A DNA stretch of 64,000 bases from JAZKFT01 sp039925965. GTDB taxonomy: Bacteria > Bacteroidota > Bacteroidia > Chitinophagales > Chitinophagaceae. The stretch covers positions 62,001-126,000 of the forward strand of contig JBDSXW010000006.1 of the NCBI GenBank assembly GCA_039925965.1, read 5' to 3'. Within the stretch, counting starts at the first letter, position 1; every line of letters starts with the position of its first letter. Made by a program: the position numbers and the translations under genes. The notes under the pieces were generated by a model that was given only the letters and a program-made list of their open reading frames with translations, searched no databases and was not told the origin of the DNA. Of this stretch, positions 20,057 to 30,065 are shown piece after piece.

Positions 20057-20088
20057 TTTGACCCTTTACTGCAGTACGAGCGGTGGAC

Positions 20089-20742
20089 TTATTTCCTGCT
20101 GTTCAATTCGACCCCTGCACCATTCTCCTGGTAATAAGCGCAGACATCCTTCATCAAGCAAATCCCGCATTTCGGCTTGGGGCGGCAGATCTCCCTTCCC
20201 AGAAACGACATCGCCATGCCGGCATCCCATTCTTTTTTGGGTAGCACTTCCATTAGTTGTTCTTCCATCTTAATTGGATTTGTCGCGGTAGCGATGCTCA
20301 ACCTTGGGGCAACGCGGACCACGTGGAGATCTACAATAACACCTTCAGCAGGTTGTCCGGCTTCTCTTAAGATCACATTGGCTGATTTTCTGCCTACGCC
20401 TTTTAATGCAGTAAGGCCGTCAAGGGTGAGCGGAATATTTTTGTCGGCCCTGATGCTTTGCCCCATCTCCAGCAGCCACTTAATTTTATTGGCTGAACTT
20501 CTTACCTTACCCACGAACGGTGTAAGCTTGGCTTCAGTAGCCCTGGAAAGTGCCTTGATATTTGGGAAGGCGACGAATAAATCAGGTGCGAGTTGGTTTA
20601 TATGTATGTCTCTATCCCGGGCTGATAATACCACCATCACAATCAGTTGGTACAGGTTTTTATAGTCCAGCGGGTGTTTGGTGTTTTTGTACTTTTTTAA
20701 TAAGGGCTTAATGGCTTTGGGCCAATCGGTTTTTGTGGCCAT
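20089..20742 (-). CDS. nth: Endonuclease III-like DNA glycosylase
   Basis: A 217-residue base-excision-repair glycosylase/AP lyase acting on oxidised pyrimidines. The helix-hairpin-helix motif LKGVGRKSANVIL holds the catalytic Lys119, and VDLHVVRV holds the catalytic Asp138, at the same numbers as in E. coli Nth. Four cysteines (186, 192, 195, 201) form the iron-sulfur loop, with C-X5-C-X2-C-X5-C spacing. It lies 44 bp downstream of the aldo/keto reductase on the same strand; co-transcription is possible but has no functional logic. VDLH instead of the common VDTH is a mild difference. Confidence 0.92.
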   Translation of the reverse strand: MATKTDWPKAIKPLLKKYKNTKHPLDYKNLYQLIVMVVLSARDRDIHINQLAPDLFVAFPNIKALSRATEAKLTPFVGKVRSSANKIKWLLEMGQSIRADKNIPLTLDGLTALKGVGRKSANVILREAGQPAEGVIVDLHVVRVAPRLSIATATNPIKMEEQLMEVLPKKEWDAGMAMSFLGREICRPKPKCGICLMKDVCAYYQENGAGVELNSRK

Positions 20743-20786
20743 ATAATTATTTTAATGATAAAGCTATTTGTTATTTGGGGTACTGG

Positions 20787-21668
20787 TTATTCCAGGAACC
20801 GCATATCTGCTTCTGTTAGTACCAGTTGGGCCGCTTTCATATTTTCCCGAAAATGAAGCAACGAAGAAGTTCCGGGTATGGGCAGCAGCCATGACGACTT
20901 GTGCAGCAACCAGGCAATATGTACCTGTGCTTCCGAAACCCCATACTTTTCAGCAATGGTGGCAATACGGTTGTCTTTTTTCGGCAGGGAAGTGAACAAA
21001 GAGAAGTAAGGAATCAGCGGAATTTTATAGCCCTCGCAAATGGAAAGCACTTCTTCACCGCCGCAGTTTTCTCCATAGGGCGACACCAGCGTTGTGCGTT
21101 GTGCATGCCCATACATATTTTCAACGGTGGCTACCGGACCCATTTGAATAGCCGTTTCCAATTGACCAGCGGTTACATTACTCACGCCTACGTGTAAAAT
21201 TTTACCTTCCTGCTGCATGGCAAACATGGCTTCCATGGAGGTTTCAAAGGAGGTGTCGCTGCCCTGGAATACCCTGAAATGAACCAATGGAACCTGGTCC
21301 AGTTTAAGCGTGCGCAGGTTGTTTTCGATGCTGCTGCGCAAATTATCAGGCGTATTAAACGGGATCCAGCTTTTATCCGGTTTACGGGCACCACCTACTT
21401 TGGTGCAAATCACCAAATTGTTGGGGTAGGGATACAATGCCTCTGCCAGCAAACGGTTAGTTACATCTTCGCCGTAATAATCTGCTGTATCGAAAAAATT
21501 GACCCCACAGCTTACCGCTTCTTTTAAAATGGCCAGCGCTTCGGGCCGGTTAGGTGGTTCACCATAAATACCGGGGCCCGTTAAACGCATGGTTCCGTAA
21601 CCCAGGCGGTTGACCAGTAAAGGGGTAGCGCTGTTGCCAGCGATCTGTATTGTGTTCGGAAGTAACAT
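20787..21668 (-). CDS. Aldo/keto reductase
   Basis: A 293-residue NADPH-dependent carbonyl reductase with a TIM-barrel. The catalytic tetrad is visible: Asp60 in FFDTADYYG, Tyr65, Lys90 in VICTKVGG and His130 in PLVHF. The GYGTMRLTGPGIYG start identifies the subgroup related to oxidoreductase YdhF/pyridoxal-reductase-like enzymes, and IPGTSSLLHFRENM near the C-terminus is the coenzyme-binding loop. The substrate is unknown. Confidence 0.92.
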   Translation of the reverse strand: MLLPNTIQIAGNSATPLLVNRLGYGTMRLTGPGIYGEPPNRPEALAILKEAVSCGVNFFDTADYYGEDVTNRLLAEALYPYPNNLVICTKVGGARKPDKSWIPFNTPDNLRSSIENNLRTLKLDQVPLVHFRVFQGSDTSFETSMEAMFAMQQEGKILHVGVSNVTAGQLETAIQMGPVATVENMYGHAQRTTLVSPYGENCGGEEVLSICEGYKIPLIPYFSLFTSLPKKDNRIATIAEKYGVSEAQVHIAWLLHKSSWLLPIPGTSSLLHFRENMKAAQLVLTEADMRFLE

Positions 21669-21820
21669 ATACTAAAATGGATATTGGTACTAAATGTATT
21701 CTTTCTTTTGAAGTGAAGTTTATTTTAGTTAGGATTTCTTTAACAATTTTCTTGCCAGACACTTTTGTTGAACAATAGCACAACTAACGCTATATATTGT
21801 TGATACCCGGGCAGTAATGA

Positions 21821-22276
21821 TCAGTTTTTGCCAAACAGTTTATCTACATCTCCCTCGTCCAGGTAAGTATATCCATCCCGTGTATAAAACATAATACCCC
21901 GACCGGTAAGCAGGCGATAGTGCTGCACATTAACGCCGGTATTGCCGAGGTTGAATGTTCGGGTGTATTTTTTGTCTTTCTTATTTTCGGGCAGGAAAAA
22001 ACTTTTAAGAATCGTGTACAATTTTTCAAATGTCCTACCACTACTTCTAAAGCTGATATTGAAATAGTTATCCTTTGTCATATCTCTTACATCCTTGATA
22101 AAAAGGTTATACGTAGTGTCAGTGCCGGAAGCGATATACTCCATTTTAGCTTTGGTGATGCCGCCAAAATGTAGCTTGCCTATCAGCTTCCAATCAGCAG
22201 ACTGCCGTTCCTCTATTTGGGCTGTGTCCAACAGCGAGCTTGCGAGGGAAATAGCTATTAGGAAAATGACTTTCAT
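21821..22276 (-). CDS. Secreted hypothetical protein
   Basis: A 151-residue protein with a likely signal peptide (residues 1-20, MKVIFLIAISLASSLLDTAQ). The mature part contains ADWKLIGKLHFGG, YNLFIKDVRDM and a basic KKDKKYTRTFNLGN stretch. No known domain is recognised. It lies between the aldo/keto reductase and the GreA-like gene, all on the minus strand. Probably periplasmic or a lipoprotein-like outer protein; no function proposed. Confidence 0.7.
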   Translation of the reverse strand: MKVIFLIAISLASSLLDTAQIEERQSADWKLIGKLHFGGITKAKMEYIASGTDTTYNLFIKDVRDMTKDNYFNISFRSSGRTFEKLYTILKSFFLPENKKDKKYTRTFNLGNTGVNVQHYRLLTGRGIMFYTRDGYTYLDEGDVDKLFGKN

Positions 22277-22518
22277 ATGAATTAATAATTATACCCGTGC
22301 CAGATACAACCATTAATTCAATCTTGTAATGGCGGTTGGGTTAGAACTTGCCTGGGCTACTGTTGCAAAATTGTAATCATTCGTCTGGTTTTTAACTGGC
22401 GAAGGATTGGTTGCCAGCTTGCAGTGAGCAAAAGCGCAGGATGATTTGGGCGATGGATGAAACTGCCATTTAAGAAAACCGTAAGTTGTTCCGACCGTTG
22501 GCACGTGATCTTTGTCAT

Positions 22519-22968
22519 CTATTCAACTTCTTCAATAGTATAGACAAAACCATTTATAGTAGCGGTATTTCCTGAACGGAGACCTGTCAGCTGCTTCCCC
22601 AATGGAGATTGTTGTGAAAGTGCCATTACAGGGATACCATCCACAATAGCTTTGCCCATGGCCACACTTAAAAACAGGTAGCCACGGCTTGTTTTAATAA
22701 GGCTGCCATTAACTGCCACACTGGTATGCAATGAAGGATTTATTTTTTCAATCGCCTGTTGGTGACTGAGGGCCACTTCCAGTTGTCCGCCTGTATTGGC
22801 TTGTTCTATCTGCAACATGGCCAGGGCCGTTTCGTGCTTGTCTCCGGCAGTGCTTTTGGTTTCGTTGGAAGCACTTTCCTTCAGGTCGGCCAATATCTTT
22901 TGCAGCTGCTGTACCCGATCCTTGATTGCCTGCAGGTAATGGTTGTATATTTTTTGTTTCAATGTCAT
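22519..22968 (-). CDS. GreA/GreB-like factor
   Basis: A 149-residue protein with the layout of a Gre factor: an N-terminal coiled coil (residues about 1-60, with ADLKESASNETKS and AGDKHETALAMLQIEQAN) and a C-terminal FKBP-like domain (about 75-149, with SLIKTSRGYLFLS, ISPLGKQL-like and INGFVYTIEEV sequence). Classical Gre proteins restart backtracked RNA polymerase through acidic residues at the tip of the coiled coil; here the tip is short and its activity unsure. The gene follows the HTH gene by 24 bp and is probably in one operon with it. Confidence 0.72.
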   Translation of the reverse strand: MTLKQKIYNHYLQAIKDRVQQLQKILADLKESASNETKSTAGDKHETALAMLQIEQANTGGQLEVALSHQQAIEKINPSLHTSVAVNGSLIKTSRGYLFLSVAMGKAIVDGIPVMALSQQSPLGKQLTGLRSGNTATINGFVYTIEEVE

Positions 22969-22992
22969 CCGATAGTGAATGATGGTGCCGGT

Positions 22993-23343
22993 TTATTTTT
23001 CTTTATTCAGCTCCGCCAGGAATTGCTGTACCTCGGCTATTTTATCAGGCGAAAGTTTTCTTAGCTGGCCTGCGATTGATTGTTCTTTGGGAACCTGCGT
23101 GAGTTTAAGCAGGGGATGGTTGGCCTGCGTTACGGTCTCATTGGGTTTCCAGCTCAGCAAGTCGTTTGGGGTACAAAACAGCAGCAACGACAGTTTTTCC
23201 AGTATGGCATAGGTGATCGAATCCTGTGTGTTATTAATGAGCCGTGCGGCGGTTACGTAGTTAAATCCATTCTTCACCAACCAACGTCTTGGATCGTCGA
23301 TCCCCTTGCTGTTACATGCTTTGGCAATGTCGAGGTATAGCAT
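22993..23343 (-). CDS. XRE-type helix-turn-helix protein
   Basis: A 116-residue DNA-binding protein. The segment GFNYVTAARLINNTQDSITY followed by AILEKLSLLLFCTPNDLLSW is a Cro/C1-type helix-turn-helix with the usual 'cost of knowing when' residues LxxLCxxLxxxPxDLL. The C-terminal half, LRKLSPDKIAEVQQFLAEL, is helical. A local regulator; it precedes the GreA-like gene with a short gap, so it may regulate its own operon. Target unknown. Confidence 0.8.
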   Translation of the reverse strand: MLYLDIAKACNSKGIDDPRRWLVKNGFNYVTAARLINNTQDSITYAILEKLSLLLFCTPNDLLSWKPNETVTQANHPLLKLTQVPKEQSIAGQLRKLSPDKIAEVQQFLAELNKEK

Positions 23344-23440
23344 AAATTCATATTTGGGTTGAAATTACAGAACTGCCAACATCGACTTGCGATGATGGTG
23401 ACCCGCAGTTTGCATTTTAACATTCATGATGGAAATACGG

Positions 23441-23570
23441 GTCCTGCTGATAGCAACACATCTTCCTACAAAATATAACTGTCCCGCGCTGATAGCGACA
23501 CAACATCCTACAAAATATAACTGTTCCGCGCAGATAGTAGCGCAACATTTAACAAAGTATAACTGCTTCC
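23441..23570. repeat. Degenerate 42-bp tandem repeat, 3 copies plus a partial
   Basis: Units at 23441-23480 (40 bp), 23481-23522 (42 bp) and 23523-23564 (42 bp) share the pattern GTCCCGCGCTGATAGC near the start and CAAAATATAACT at the end; a fourth truncated unit begins at 23565. They lie in the 450-bp gap before a secreted-protein gene. The remaining gap (23344-23440 and 23571-23795) shows nothing recognisable. Confidence 0.75.
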
Positions 23571-23795
23571 CACCGATATAACTACAAAGGGATGCAACAG
23601 AATATGAATATAGGAATTAGAATTTTTAACGTCAACGTTACAATGGCTGCTTGCTACCATTAGATTTTCTGGCTTCACTACTGTTTTTCGCTCGCAGCAG
23701 ACCGGGTTGCTGGTTGCTATTTGGGAATCATTTGCCAACTGCAGTCTTATCAGGACATGGCTGCATTCGTGTATCTGGCGCAAATGTGATTTGCC

Positions 23796-25046
23796 TCAGT
23801 GTTGCAGCGTAAGATTTTGCTGTACAATAAAGGATCTGCCCGGCTTTACCGTCAGCGAAGCTCCTGCTTTTACGTTGTAGGGAATATTCAACAGGCAGGA
23901 ACCATCCACCATTGGATCGATGATGATCTTGCTACCGGTGCTGACACTTGCTGGCGGCATGAGAAAGCAATTCCAGTTAGCGAGGTCGTTCCAGTTGCCC
24001 GCACCATTGAAGAGGTAAGTGGTGGGCAAATTGGGAATATAGTTAGCAATATTAAAAGACCGCAACCGTTGGTTGGTGATGGTGCTATATTTCTCGTTGC
24101 TGATATAACCGTAGGTTTCATTCCGGAATGTGATACCCTCTGCCTGGCCCATGGTGAGGACGGTCGGCAGGTTCAGTTTGCGTTTGTTGCCATTAAAAAA
24201 CTTGTTGCCACTATAGCCGGTAAGCAGGTGCATAAAATGGTTCGCGAAGCCGGTATTCTGGTAACCCAGCAGCACCACCACATTACGGCCCGGCGCTTTG
24301 GCAGCAGCGGTAACCAGGTAATTGGTAGCCAGCGTATCCTGCGGCACGGCAACATAGGTGCCAGCAGAAATGCCATTGATGATATAGTGTACTGTATTCA
24401 GGTTCACCCAGTTTTTGGTAAACAAATGGATGCGACCGCTGTCAACAATCATGGCTTCGCAATCAAATGGCGTGCTGTTATCTGGTACCTGCTGTGGTGG
24501 CTGCGGTTGATCGCTATAGGTAAAACGGATGGTTTCTATCAACGCTGCCGCAATGGTATCTACTGGGTTCGATATATGGCTTCGTATGGCGCTAAAAGGG
24601 AATTTGTAAATCTTGAGATCGGTGCGTGCACCGCTCGCATTGTTACCAAAGTCGCCGATGTAAAAATGGGTGGCATCAAAATCCATGTCTTCCCAATCCA
24701 CGTTGGTGGCGCCCGCCAGGTACACCCGTTGCAGGATCGTTTTGGTAAGGGTATCAATGCGGTAAATCACTGCGCTATCGCCGCCATCATTGTGGGTCCA
24801 CAGGTAGTTGCCCGCCATCGCAAGCCCGCTGGTTTCCAGCAGGGTATCGTTCATGGGGTCTACCTTTAAGGGCGGCGTGTAGCTGGTTGTATTATAGGTG
24901 CAGCTACCGTTATTGACCGTAGCTGCCGGGTTGAAATTATTGGCTAAGGTGTCGGTGCAGCCGGGAGTTTGGGCGGTTGAACGAATACTGCCCGATAGAA
25001 TGGCCGTTACAAAACATAAGTGTAATAGGTGTTTGAAAAAAGGCAT
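23796..25046 (-). CDS. Secreted beta-propeller-like protein with Ca-loop motif
   Basis: A 416-residue secreted protein. Signal peptide residues 1-26 end in RSTAQ. Next comes CTDTLANNFNPAATVNNGSC, a motif repeated in many Bacteroidota surface proteins. Residues about 60-340 resemble the SdiA-regulated/esterase-like beta-propeller: TSGLAMAGNYLWTHNDGGDS, DWEDMDFDATHFYIGDFGNN, FDCEAMIVDSGRIHLFTKN. The end has GNWNDLANWNCFLMPP and a beta-rich tail (VKAGASLTVKPG) that lacks a usual T9SS motif. It lies downstream of a T9SS protein gene and may be linked to it in function; its activity is unknown. Confidence 0.78.
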   Translation of the reverse strand: MPFFKHLLHLCFVTAILSGSIRSTAQTPGCTDTLANNFNPAATVNNGSCTYNTTSYTPPLKVDPMNDTLLETSGLAMAGNYLWTHNDGGDSAVIYRIDTLTKTILQRVYLAGATNVDWEDMDFDATHFYIGDFGNNASGARTDLKIYKFPFSAIRSHISNPVDTIAAALIETIRFTYSDQPQPPQQVPDNSTPFDCEAMIVDSGRIHLFTKNWVNLNTVHYIINGISAGTYVAVPQDTLATNYLVTAAAKAPGRNVVVLLGYQNTGFANHFMHLLTGYSGNKFFNGNKRKLNLPTVLTMGQAEGITFRNETYGYISNEKYSTITNQRLRSFNIANYIPNLPTTYLFNGAGNWNDLANWNCFLMPPASVSTGSKIIIDPMVDGSCLLNIPYNVKAGASLTVKPGRSFIVQQNLTLQH

Positions 25047-25135
25047 TGGTGGAAAAATAAATCATTTCGGGGAAAAATGGTTTAGCCGATGGGCTGGTGG
25101 TTGACCGGGCAAACGGGAGAGTCCCCACCGGTATC

Positions 25136-25168
25136 AAAAAAGGCTGCCTTTTCAAAGACAGCCTTTTT
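25136..25168 (-). terminator. Terminator between the two secreted-protein genes
   Basis: Inverted repeat AAAAAGGCTG / CAGCCTTTTT with A/T tails on both sides, 27 bp past the stop of the upstream (25195-28533) gene. The symmetric tails allow use from either strand. Confidence 0.85.
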
Positions 25169-25194
25169 GATTTTTAGCGATAAATTTCAATTGG

Positions 25195-28100
25195 TTATTG
25201 CTTTACGATTTTGAACTGCTGACTGTTTCCACCGGGCAATATAGCTTCCAGTACATAGACACCTTTACCATTCATAGAGATATCCAGAACGGTATTGCCA
25301 TTGTTTAAAATCTGCAGTTTTTTTATCTCCTTTCCGTTCATATCTGTCATTCGGATTTGGATGGCTTCATTTGCGATACCGCTGGTGACTAAATTAAAAA
25401 TGCCACTGGTTGGGTTCGGGAAAATATCTGTAACCGAAACAAATAATCCATTGAACCGCACCAGCATGATATTGCTGTAAGTAATGTTACCCGACGGCGA
25501 GATCATTTTAACGCGATAATATATTTTATTGCCCCAGGCCGCCGCGTTGCTATGGGTAATCGTGTAATTTTTCTGACCGCTACCTGGTTGAGACTGAATC
25601 TTGGTGATGCTCGTAAAATCTTGTGCGTTTACACCTGCTTCTATTTCGAAGATTGAGTAATCCGCCCCATTTGCTGTGCTCCATTTTACTACAGCGTTGG
25701 TGCCCTGGGCCTGAACCGAAGCGGTCAGCAAGCCGAGTGGCAACAACACATTAGTGCCGAGCACCACACTATCGCTGCGGAATTTCTTCAGGTTATTTTG
25801 CGACAGGTCTTTTGCATTGGTACCATCGTTATAGAAAATGGCGTCGCCGTTATCGATCAGAAACTGGATGGTACTTGCGTCAGTAAGCGGGTCTGGCAAA
25901 TCAACGATCGATTCAAAGCTTCCGCCAACATTTAACGCGGTTAAATCAGCGCCACGCAAGAGTGGTGCATCGCCTGCATTACCAGACCAGGTATAAAGCC
26001 TGAAATCCTTTGGCGCCACACCGGTTGACCCATCATGCGGTCCTGCAATGATGAGGTATTGACCGCTGCCATTCCGTTTTATTTCGCGGATGCCCCTGCC
26101 TCCAAGATCGAGTTGTATCGGAGCGGCAAAAAGAGCAGGGCTTGTGGTCGGGTTGCCATTGACCAGATTGGTAAAATTTGTAACCGGCACGATCAATGCT
26201 TTGGTTCGGGCAGATGCAGGAACAATGGGCGCCCTGAAGCTGATATAACCAGTCGTTCCGTTGGGAGCCATGGTGAGACCCTCGATATTAAAGCCTGAGC
26301 CATCGGCCACTTCTGGCGCTACGCCGGGTGCGGAACCTGCGGCGAAGCCAAAATAGTTAGCTCCTAGTCCATGCCCGTTTGTTACATCCCAGTTAATCAA
26401 ATCTGTTTTCAAGCCATCGTACCGGCCCACATAACTCAGGGTTGTGGCTGCACCTGTACCGCTGATATCGGTAGCAAATATGCGGCTGCGGTTGGGCCGG
26501 GTATTACCGTTGGATGCATTGGTATGCGATCCCATCCAAAAGATGCGATTGCCCACCCTGGTACTGGCTTCAATATCCACTTCCCGCGCTATACCACCAG
26601 ATGAATCTGGCAGGTTCAGCATGTTGCTGAAATCAAATCCATTCACCGGCAGCCCTGAATTCTGGCGGTTGTACAAACGCAGCAACTGATTCTCATCGTC
26701 ACCCACCAGCATCAGGTTATTATCCACTGCCTGTGCGGTAGAAGCAACGCTGGTGCCAGTGTGAAAGCGGGTGCTTGCAGGTACCCCTGAAGCAGCCGAG
26801 GCTGCGTAATTGATGGTATAAGTTGCCGTGCTGATGCCATCACTCACGGTAATAGAAATGTTGGAGTATCCTGCCGCCGCCGGGGTTATTAAAAGATTAC
26901 GGGAGCCGTCGGAGCCTGTAAGTACCAGGTTGGCATTGGGAACTACTGTAGTATTGCCGCTTGTTGCAGTAACCGTAAGCGCCGATACAGCAGTTTCAGC
27001 ATCGGAAATGGTGAAGTTGATACCCAGCGTTTGTGCCGGGCTGGTGGGATCGTTGATCACGCCGCTTACGGCAAAAGGGCTCACAGGAGCAGCAGATACC
27101 CCGCCATCGATATAGTTGGTGGTGGTGGTATAATCCAGGCTGATTTGCGGCGGGGTATTATCATTGTCAATAATCGTAATGTCTTGCGAAACCGTACCGC
27201 CCAGTGAGATACCAGCAGATGGATTGCTGATGGTGAGGGTAGCTGTTTCAGTGGCTTCAGGCACGGCATCATCAACCACGTCAAAAGTTACAGTGCCGGT
27301 AGTAGCACCTGAAAGAATAGTAATGGTGGTATTGGAAAGGTTATAATCACCGGCGGTGATATTGGTTCCTGAAACGCCGAGTGACACCGTTTGATTGCCT
27401 GCAACGGGGGCAGAAGCTGTGGCGGTAACGGTAATGGAAGTGGCAGCGGCTTCTGAGCCTGTATTGGTACTGACCGAAAGATTGACCGAAGGAATGGCCG
27501 GTGCGACGGGTACAAAAGATACGCCTTTGATAATGGTGCCCGTAGCTGATGTATACAGTGATACATTGCTGGCCGTGGTGATACTGATAGCCGCATTCCA
27601 CCCAGCGACATCATTGAGTTTTAAAACGCTGTTCGCTGTTTGTGCGCCCAGGCCGGTGGATACATATAGATAGGCACCGCCGCCTTGTTTTTGCGCCGCT
27701 AATCCAAATCCGCCAAAGGTTGTTGGGTAGGAACCATTGGCCACCCAGCTGCCGCTTACCAATGAATATTTGGCAATTGAACCGACTGTGTTGCTGGTGG
27801 CAGAAAGCACATAGAGCACATCGTAGCTTGTACCGTTTGAGCCAGATGACACGAGGTAAAAATCCTGAAGACTGGAATTGTTGGTAAGTCCGGGTAAGCC
27901 GGTAATCGTGGCTCCGGTGGTGGCTGACACAGTAGCCAATTGAATAACGGTTGCGGTGCTGCTCGACTGTGCTACATATACGGTTCCGCCAAAGGGTTTA
28001 ATGCCACGGAAATTGCCCGACGGGCTTGCAGAGCTGGTGCCGTTGGTATAGAGTCCGCCCTGATCGGCTATAAAAAATGCAGCATTGTTTAAGCTGGTGG

Positions 28101-28533
28101 ACGAACGGGTCTGGTTGCCGGAACCTCCGGTATAAGTAGTGGCGATACTAAAACCGGCTGCGGCATTCAGTGTACCTATGCCACGGGGATTCAACGTGTT
28201 GACGTTCGCAGCCGTGTTGGTGTTGTTGGCACCGTTAAAGCAAAGCAGGCTACCATCGTCGCTCAGCGAGAGGTAACCGGTTGAAGTGGCGCTGCTTGAA
28301 AACCGGAGGGCGTCGGTACCCGTTCCGGGGATGGGTATGGTGCTTACCGCAGGCTGGCTCGCGGTGGTTGTATTCAGTTCCACAATGCTGGCCGTGGTGT
28401 TGGAGCTACTTGTAGCTGCCACTAGTACCGCAATATTGTTGGGTGTAAATTGCGCCTTCAGGCCAACGGCGCTCAACAAGCCCAGGCAAATAATGATACA
28501 GGTACGGAATTTGGTTTGTAAAAATTTAGCCAT
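25195..28533 (-). CDS. T9SS-secreted multidomain protein with Calx-beta domain
   Basis: A 1112-residue secreted protein. I use the ATG at 28533 (MAKFLQTKFRTC), which gives a clean 28-residue signal peptide ending in LKAQ; 16 upstream codons look untranslated. Residues about 30-340 form a beta-propeller-like region. About 355-470 is a Calx-beta-like domain (VSTNTGSEAAATSITVTATA, followed by DDAVPEATETATLTISNPS). About 480-590 is Ig-like (TFSISDAETAVSALTVTATS). About 600-930 is an esterase-like/DUF3616-type beta-propeller (EVDIEASTRVGNRIFWMGSH, GFNIEGLTMAPNG). The C-terminus (SVTDIFPNPTSGIFNL to QQFKIVKQ) is a T9SS sorting domain. Similar beta-propeller elements occur in the adjacent secreted protein. 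Confidence 0.88.
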   Translation of the reverse strand: MAKFLQTKFRTCIIICLGLLSAVGLKAQFTPNNIAVLVAATSSSNTTASIVELNTTTASQPAVSTIPIPGTGTDALRFSSSATSTGYLSLSDDGSLLCFNGANNTNTAANVNTLNPRGIGTLNAAAGFSIATTYTGGSGNQTRSSTSLNNAAFFIADQGGLYTNGTSSASPSGNFRGIKPFGGTVYVAQSSSTATVIQLATVSATTGATITGLPGLTNNSSLQDFYLVSSGSNGTSYDVLYVLSATSNTVGSIAKYSLVSGSWVANGSYPTTFGGFGLAAQKQGGGAYLYVSTGLGAQTANSVLKLNDVAGWNAAISITTASNVSLYTSATGTIIKGVSFVPVAPAIPSVNLSVSTNTGSEAAATSITVTATASAPVAGNQTVSLGVSGTNITAGDYNLSNTTITILSGATTGTVTFDVVDDAVPEATETATLTISNPSAGISLGGTVSQDITIIDNDNTPPQISLDYTTTTNYIDGGVSAAPVSPFAVSGVINDPTSPAQTLGINFTISDAETAVSALTVTATSGNTTVVPNANLVLTGSDGSRNLLITPAAAGYSNISITVSDGISTATYTINYAASAASGVPASTRFHTGTSVASTAQAVDNNLMLVGDDENQLLRLYNRQNSGLPVNGFDFSNMLNLPDSSGGIAREVDIEASTRVGNRIFWMGSHTNASNGNTRPNRSRIFATDISGTGAATTLSYVGRYDGLKTDLINWDVTNGHGLGANYFGFAAGSAPGVAPEVADGSGFNIEGLTMAPNGTTGYISFRAPIVPASARTKALIVPVTNFTNLVNGNPTTSPALFAAPIQLDLGGRGIREIKRNGSGQYLIIAGPHDGSTGVAPKDFRLYTWSGNAGDAPLLRGADLTALNVGGSFESIVDLPDPLTDASTIQFLIDNGDAIFYNDGTNAKDLSQNNLKKFRSDSVVLGTNVLLPLGLLTASVQAQGTNAVVKWSTANGADYSIFEIEAGVNAQDFTSITKIQSQPGSGQKNYTITHSNAAAWGNKIYYRVKMISPSGNITYSNIMLVRFNGLFVSVTDIFPNPTSGIFNLVTSGIANEAIQIRMTDMNGKEIKKLQILNNGNTVLDISMNGKGVYVLEAILPGGNSQQFKIVKQ

Positions 28534-28794
28534 GTTGCGTTCGGTTGTTTTGGAGCTGTTCAAAACGGCGAAGCAACACATTTAATGCTGGTGGATGGTT
28601 TTGAGGGTATTAAGAAATTATGAAGAAATAGGACAATGGGAAATGCCTTCCCACCCGGAGGGTAGCTTGATCCAGTATCAGTTGATCCCGAAGTGGCGTT
28701 GAGAAAATCAATACCATTATTGTGAGTGTAGGTCCAGCGGGATACAAATGTGGTAATTGTATGTTACACTGTTTGATGCCAATCGATGCCTTTT

Positions 28795-29193
28795 CTATTG
28801 CGCCAGGGCTTGTAGCATCGCCTCTTCCAAATCTTCAAAAGCTACCGGTGGCGACAGCCTTACGATCATCGGCATAAAACCTTCGTCGCGGCTGCGCTGA
28901 AGTATTTGATAATTCCAGGTTTTTTGGGCTTCGATGTAAAGGTCGTACAACTCAGCGGTTGTGGGCAATTGTACGTTTCTGTAGGTTATTACACTTTCTA
29001 ATTCAAGATCCAGCACAAAACCGTTGCTGCCGGCATGAATGGTAATATAGCCGTAGATAAAGCAAGTGCGGCTGTCGCCGGTCTGGTCTTCCAGGAAAAA
29101 GCCAACGTCTTCGGCTTCATTTGCCGGTGAGTCGTAGCCTTCGCCTGTCGTTTCTCATTTATGGATCGTGGTGGAGATTTGGAGAATTTGCAT
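28795..29193 (-). pseudogene. Hypothetical protein gene with an early stop codon
   Basis: A 133-codon frame runs from ATG 29193 to a TAG at 28795-28797. A TGA at 29155-29157 follows codon 12. After it the frame continues with conserved-looking sequence: NEAEDVGFFLEDQTGDSRTC, CFIYGYITIHAGSNGFVLDL, then YRNVQLPTTAELYDLYIEAQ and AFEDLEEAMLQALAQ. No internal ATG restores it, only a GTG at 29016. The family is unknown. It is either inactivated or expressed from a downstream start. Confidence 0.55.
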
Positions 29194-29443
29194 GGGGGTG
29201 TGGTTTAGATTGAAAAGGCTAAACTATAGATCCTTTGGGTTGTGGATGGTGCAGTTTTAGATCAGGTGCGTTTTAATTTTTCTGCGGGTTAAATTTTCGC
29301 CGACAGGGATGATTGTTGTAGTCTCATGTCATCTGTATTGGCCGGGCTGATTTATTTTGTTATGAAATAGCGGCAGCTTTAATATCGGGAAAGTCAGCAA
29401 CCATTATTTATCATCTGTTATCAGGAGGATAAACATCTATTGT

Positions 29444-29905
29444 TTATTGGGGCTCTTTGAAGAGATACTGCTCCTCGTAGTCTATTTCGAATAGTTGTAA
29501 GAGCAGCCGGTATTCATCCAGAAAGGCTTGCTTTTGGTGGTGTTTTTTTTGATTTTGTATATATCGTATTACCGTGGCTACCTGGCTTTTACCATAAGAA
29601 AACGCTCCATAACCATCCTGCCATTCAAAAGGTGCGTTACAAAACTCCTTTGCGTTTGCCCATTTGCTGCTTTCTGTTTTCACATTTTGTACCACGGCAG
29701 CAATTGACTGCCTGGGACGCATTCCAATAAATATATGTATATGATCGGGCATTGAATTTATCTGCAACATTTTATGGTCGTTTTGTTGAAAGATACCTGT
29801 GATGTATTTGTGAAGTTGTTCCTCCCAGCCTTCACTGATCATCGCCGCCCGAAATTTAACTGCGAATACAAACTGGATATGGAGTTGCGTGTAGGTGTTT
29901 GCCAT
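29444..29905 (-). mobile_element. REP-associated tyrosine transposase (IS200/IS605 TnpA-like)
   Basis: A 153-residue Y1 HUH transposase-like protein. The HUH motif is in MPDHIHIFIG at about residues 52-61, the catalytic tyrosine in VIRYIQNQKKHH, and TYTQLHIQFVFAVKFR at the N-terminus is typical of the RAYT-like group. Such enzymes cut single-stranded DNA at hairpins. Directly upstream (30066-30930) lies a dense array of small palindromes of the type such enzymes recognise, so gene and array probably form a REPtron-like unit. No obvious classic IS ends with target duplication are seen, and no TnpB is present. The frame is intact. Confidence 0.88.
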
Positions 29906-30065
29906 TGAGAGTTTTTTGAGGGTTAAGTAGGTATGGTTTTATTGTGAAGGTTGGGAAGCGATATATTGTTTATATGGGCAATCTAATATGGCATTCTTCC
30001 AGTGCCGATTTTTGTACACGGATTTTAGATTGACCGGTACATATTATGAATTGGGCCGGCCGTTT

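Noticed and set aside
22313..22504. 63-codon minus-strand frame after the GreA-like gene
   Set aside because: No domain, odd composition and no sign of conservation; it is probably non-coding.
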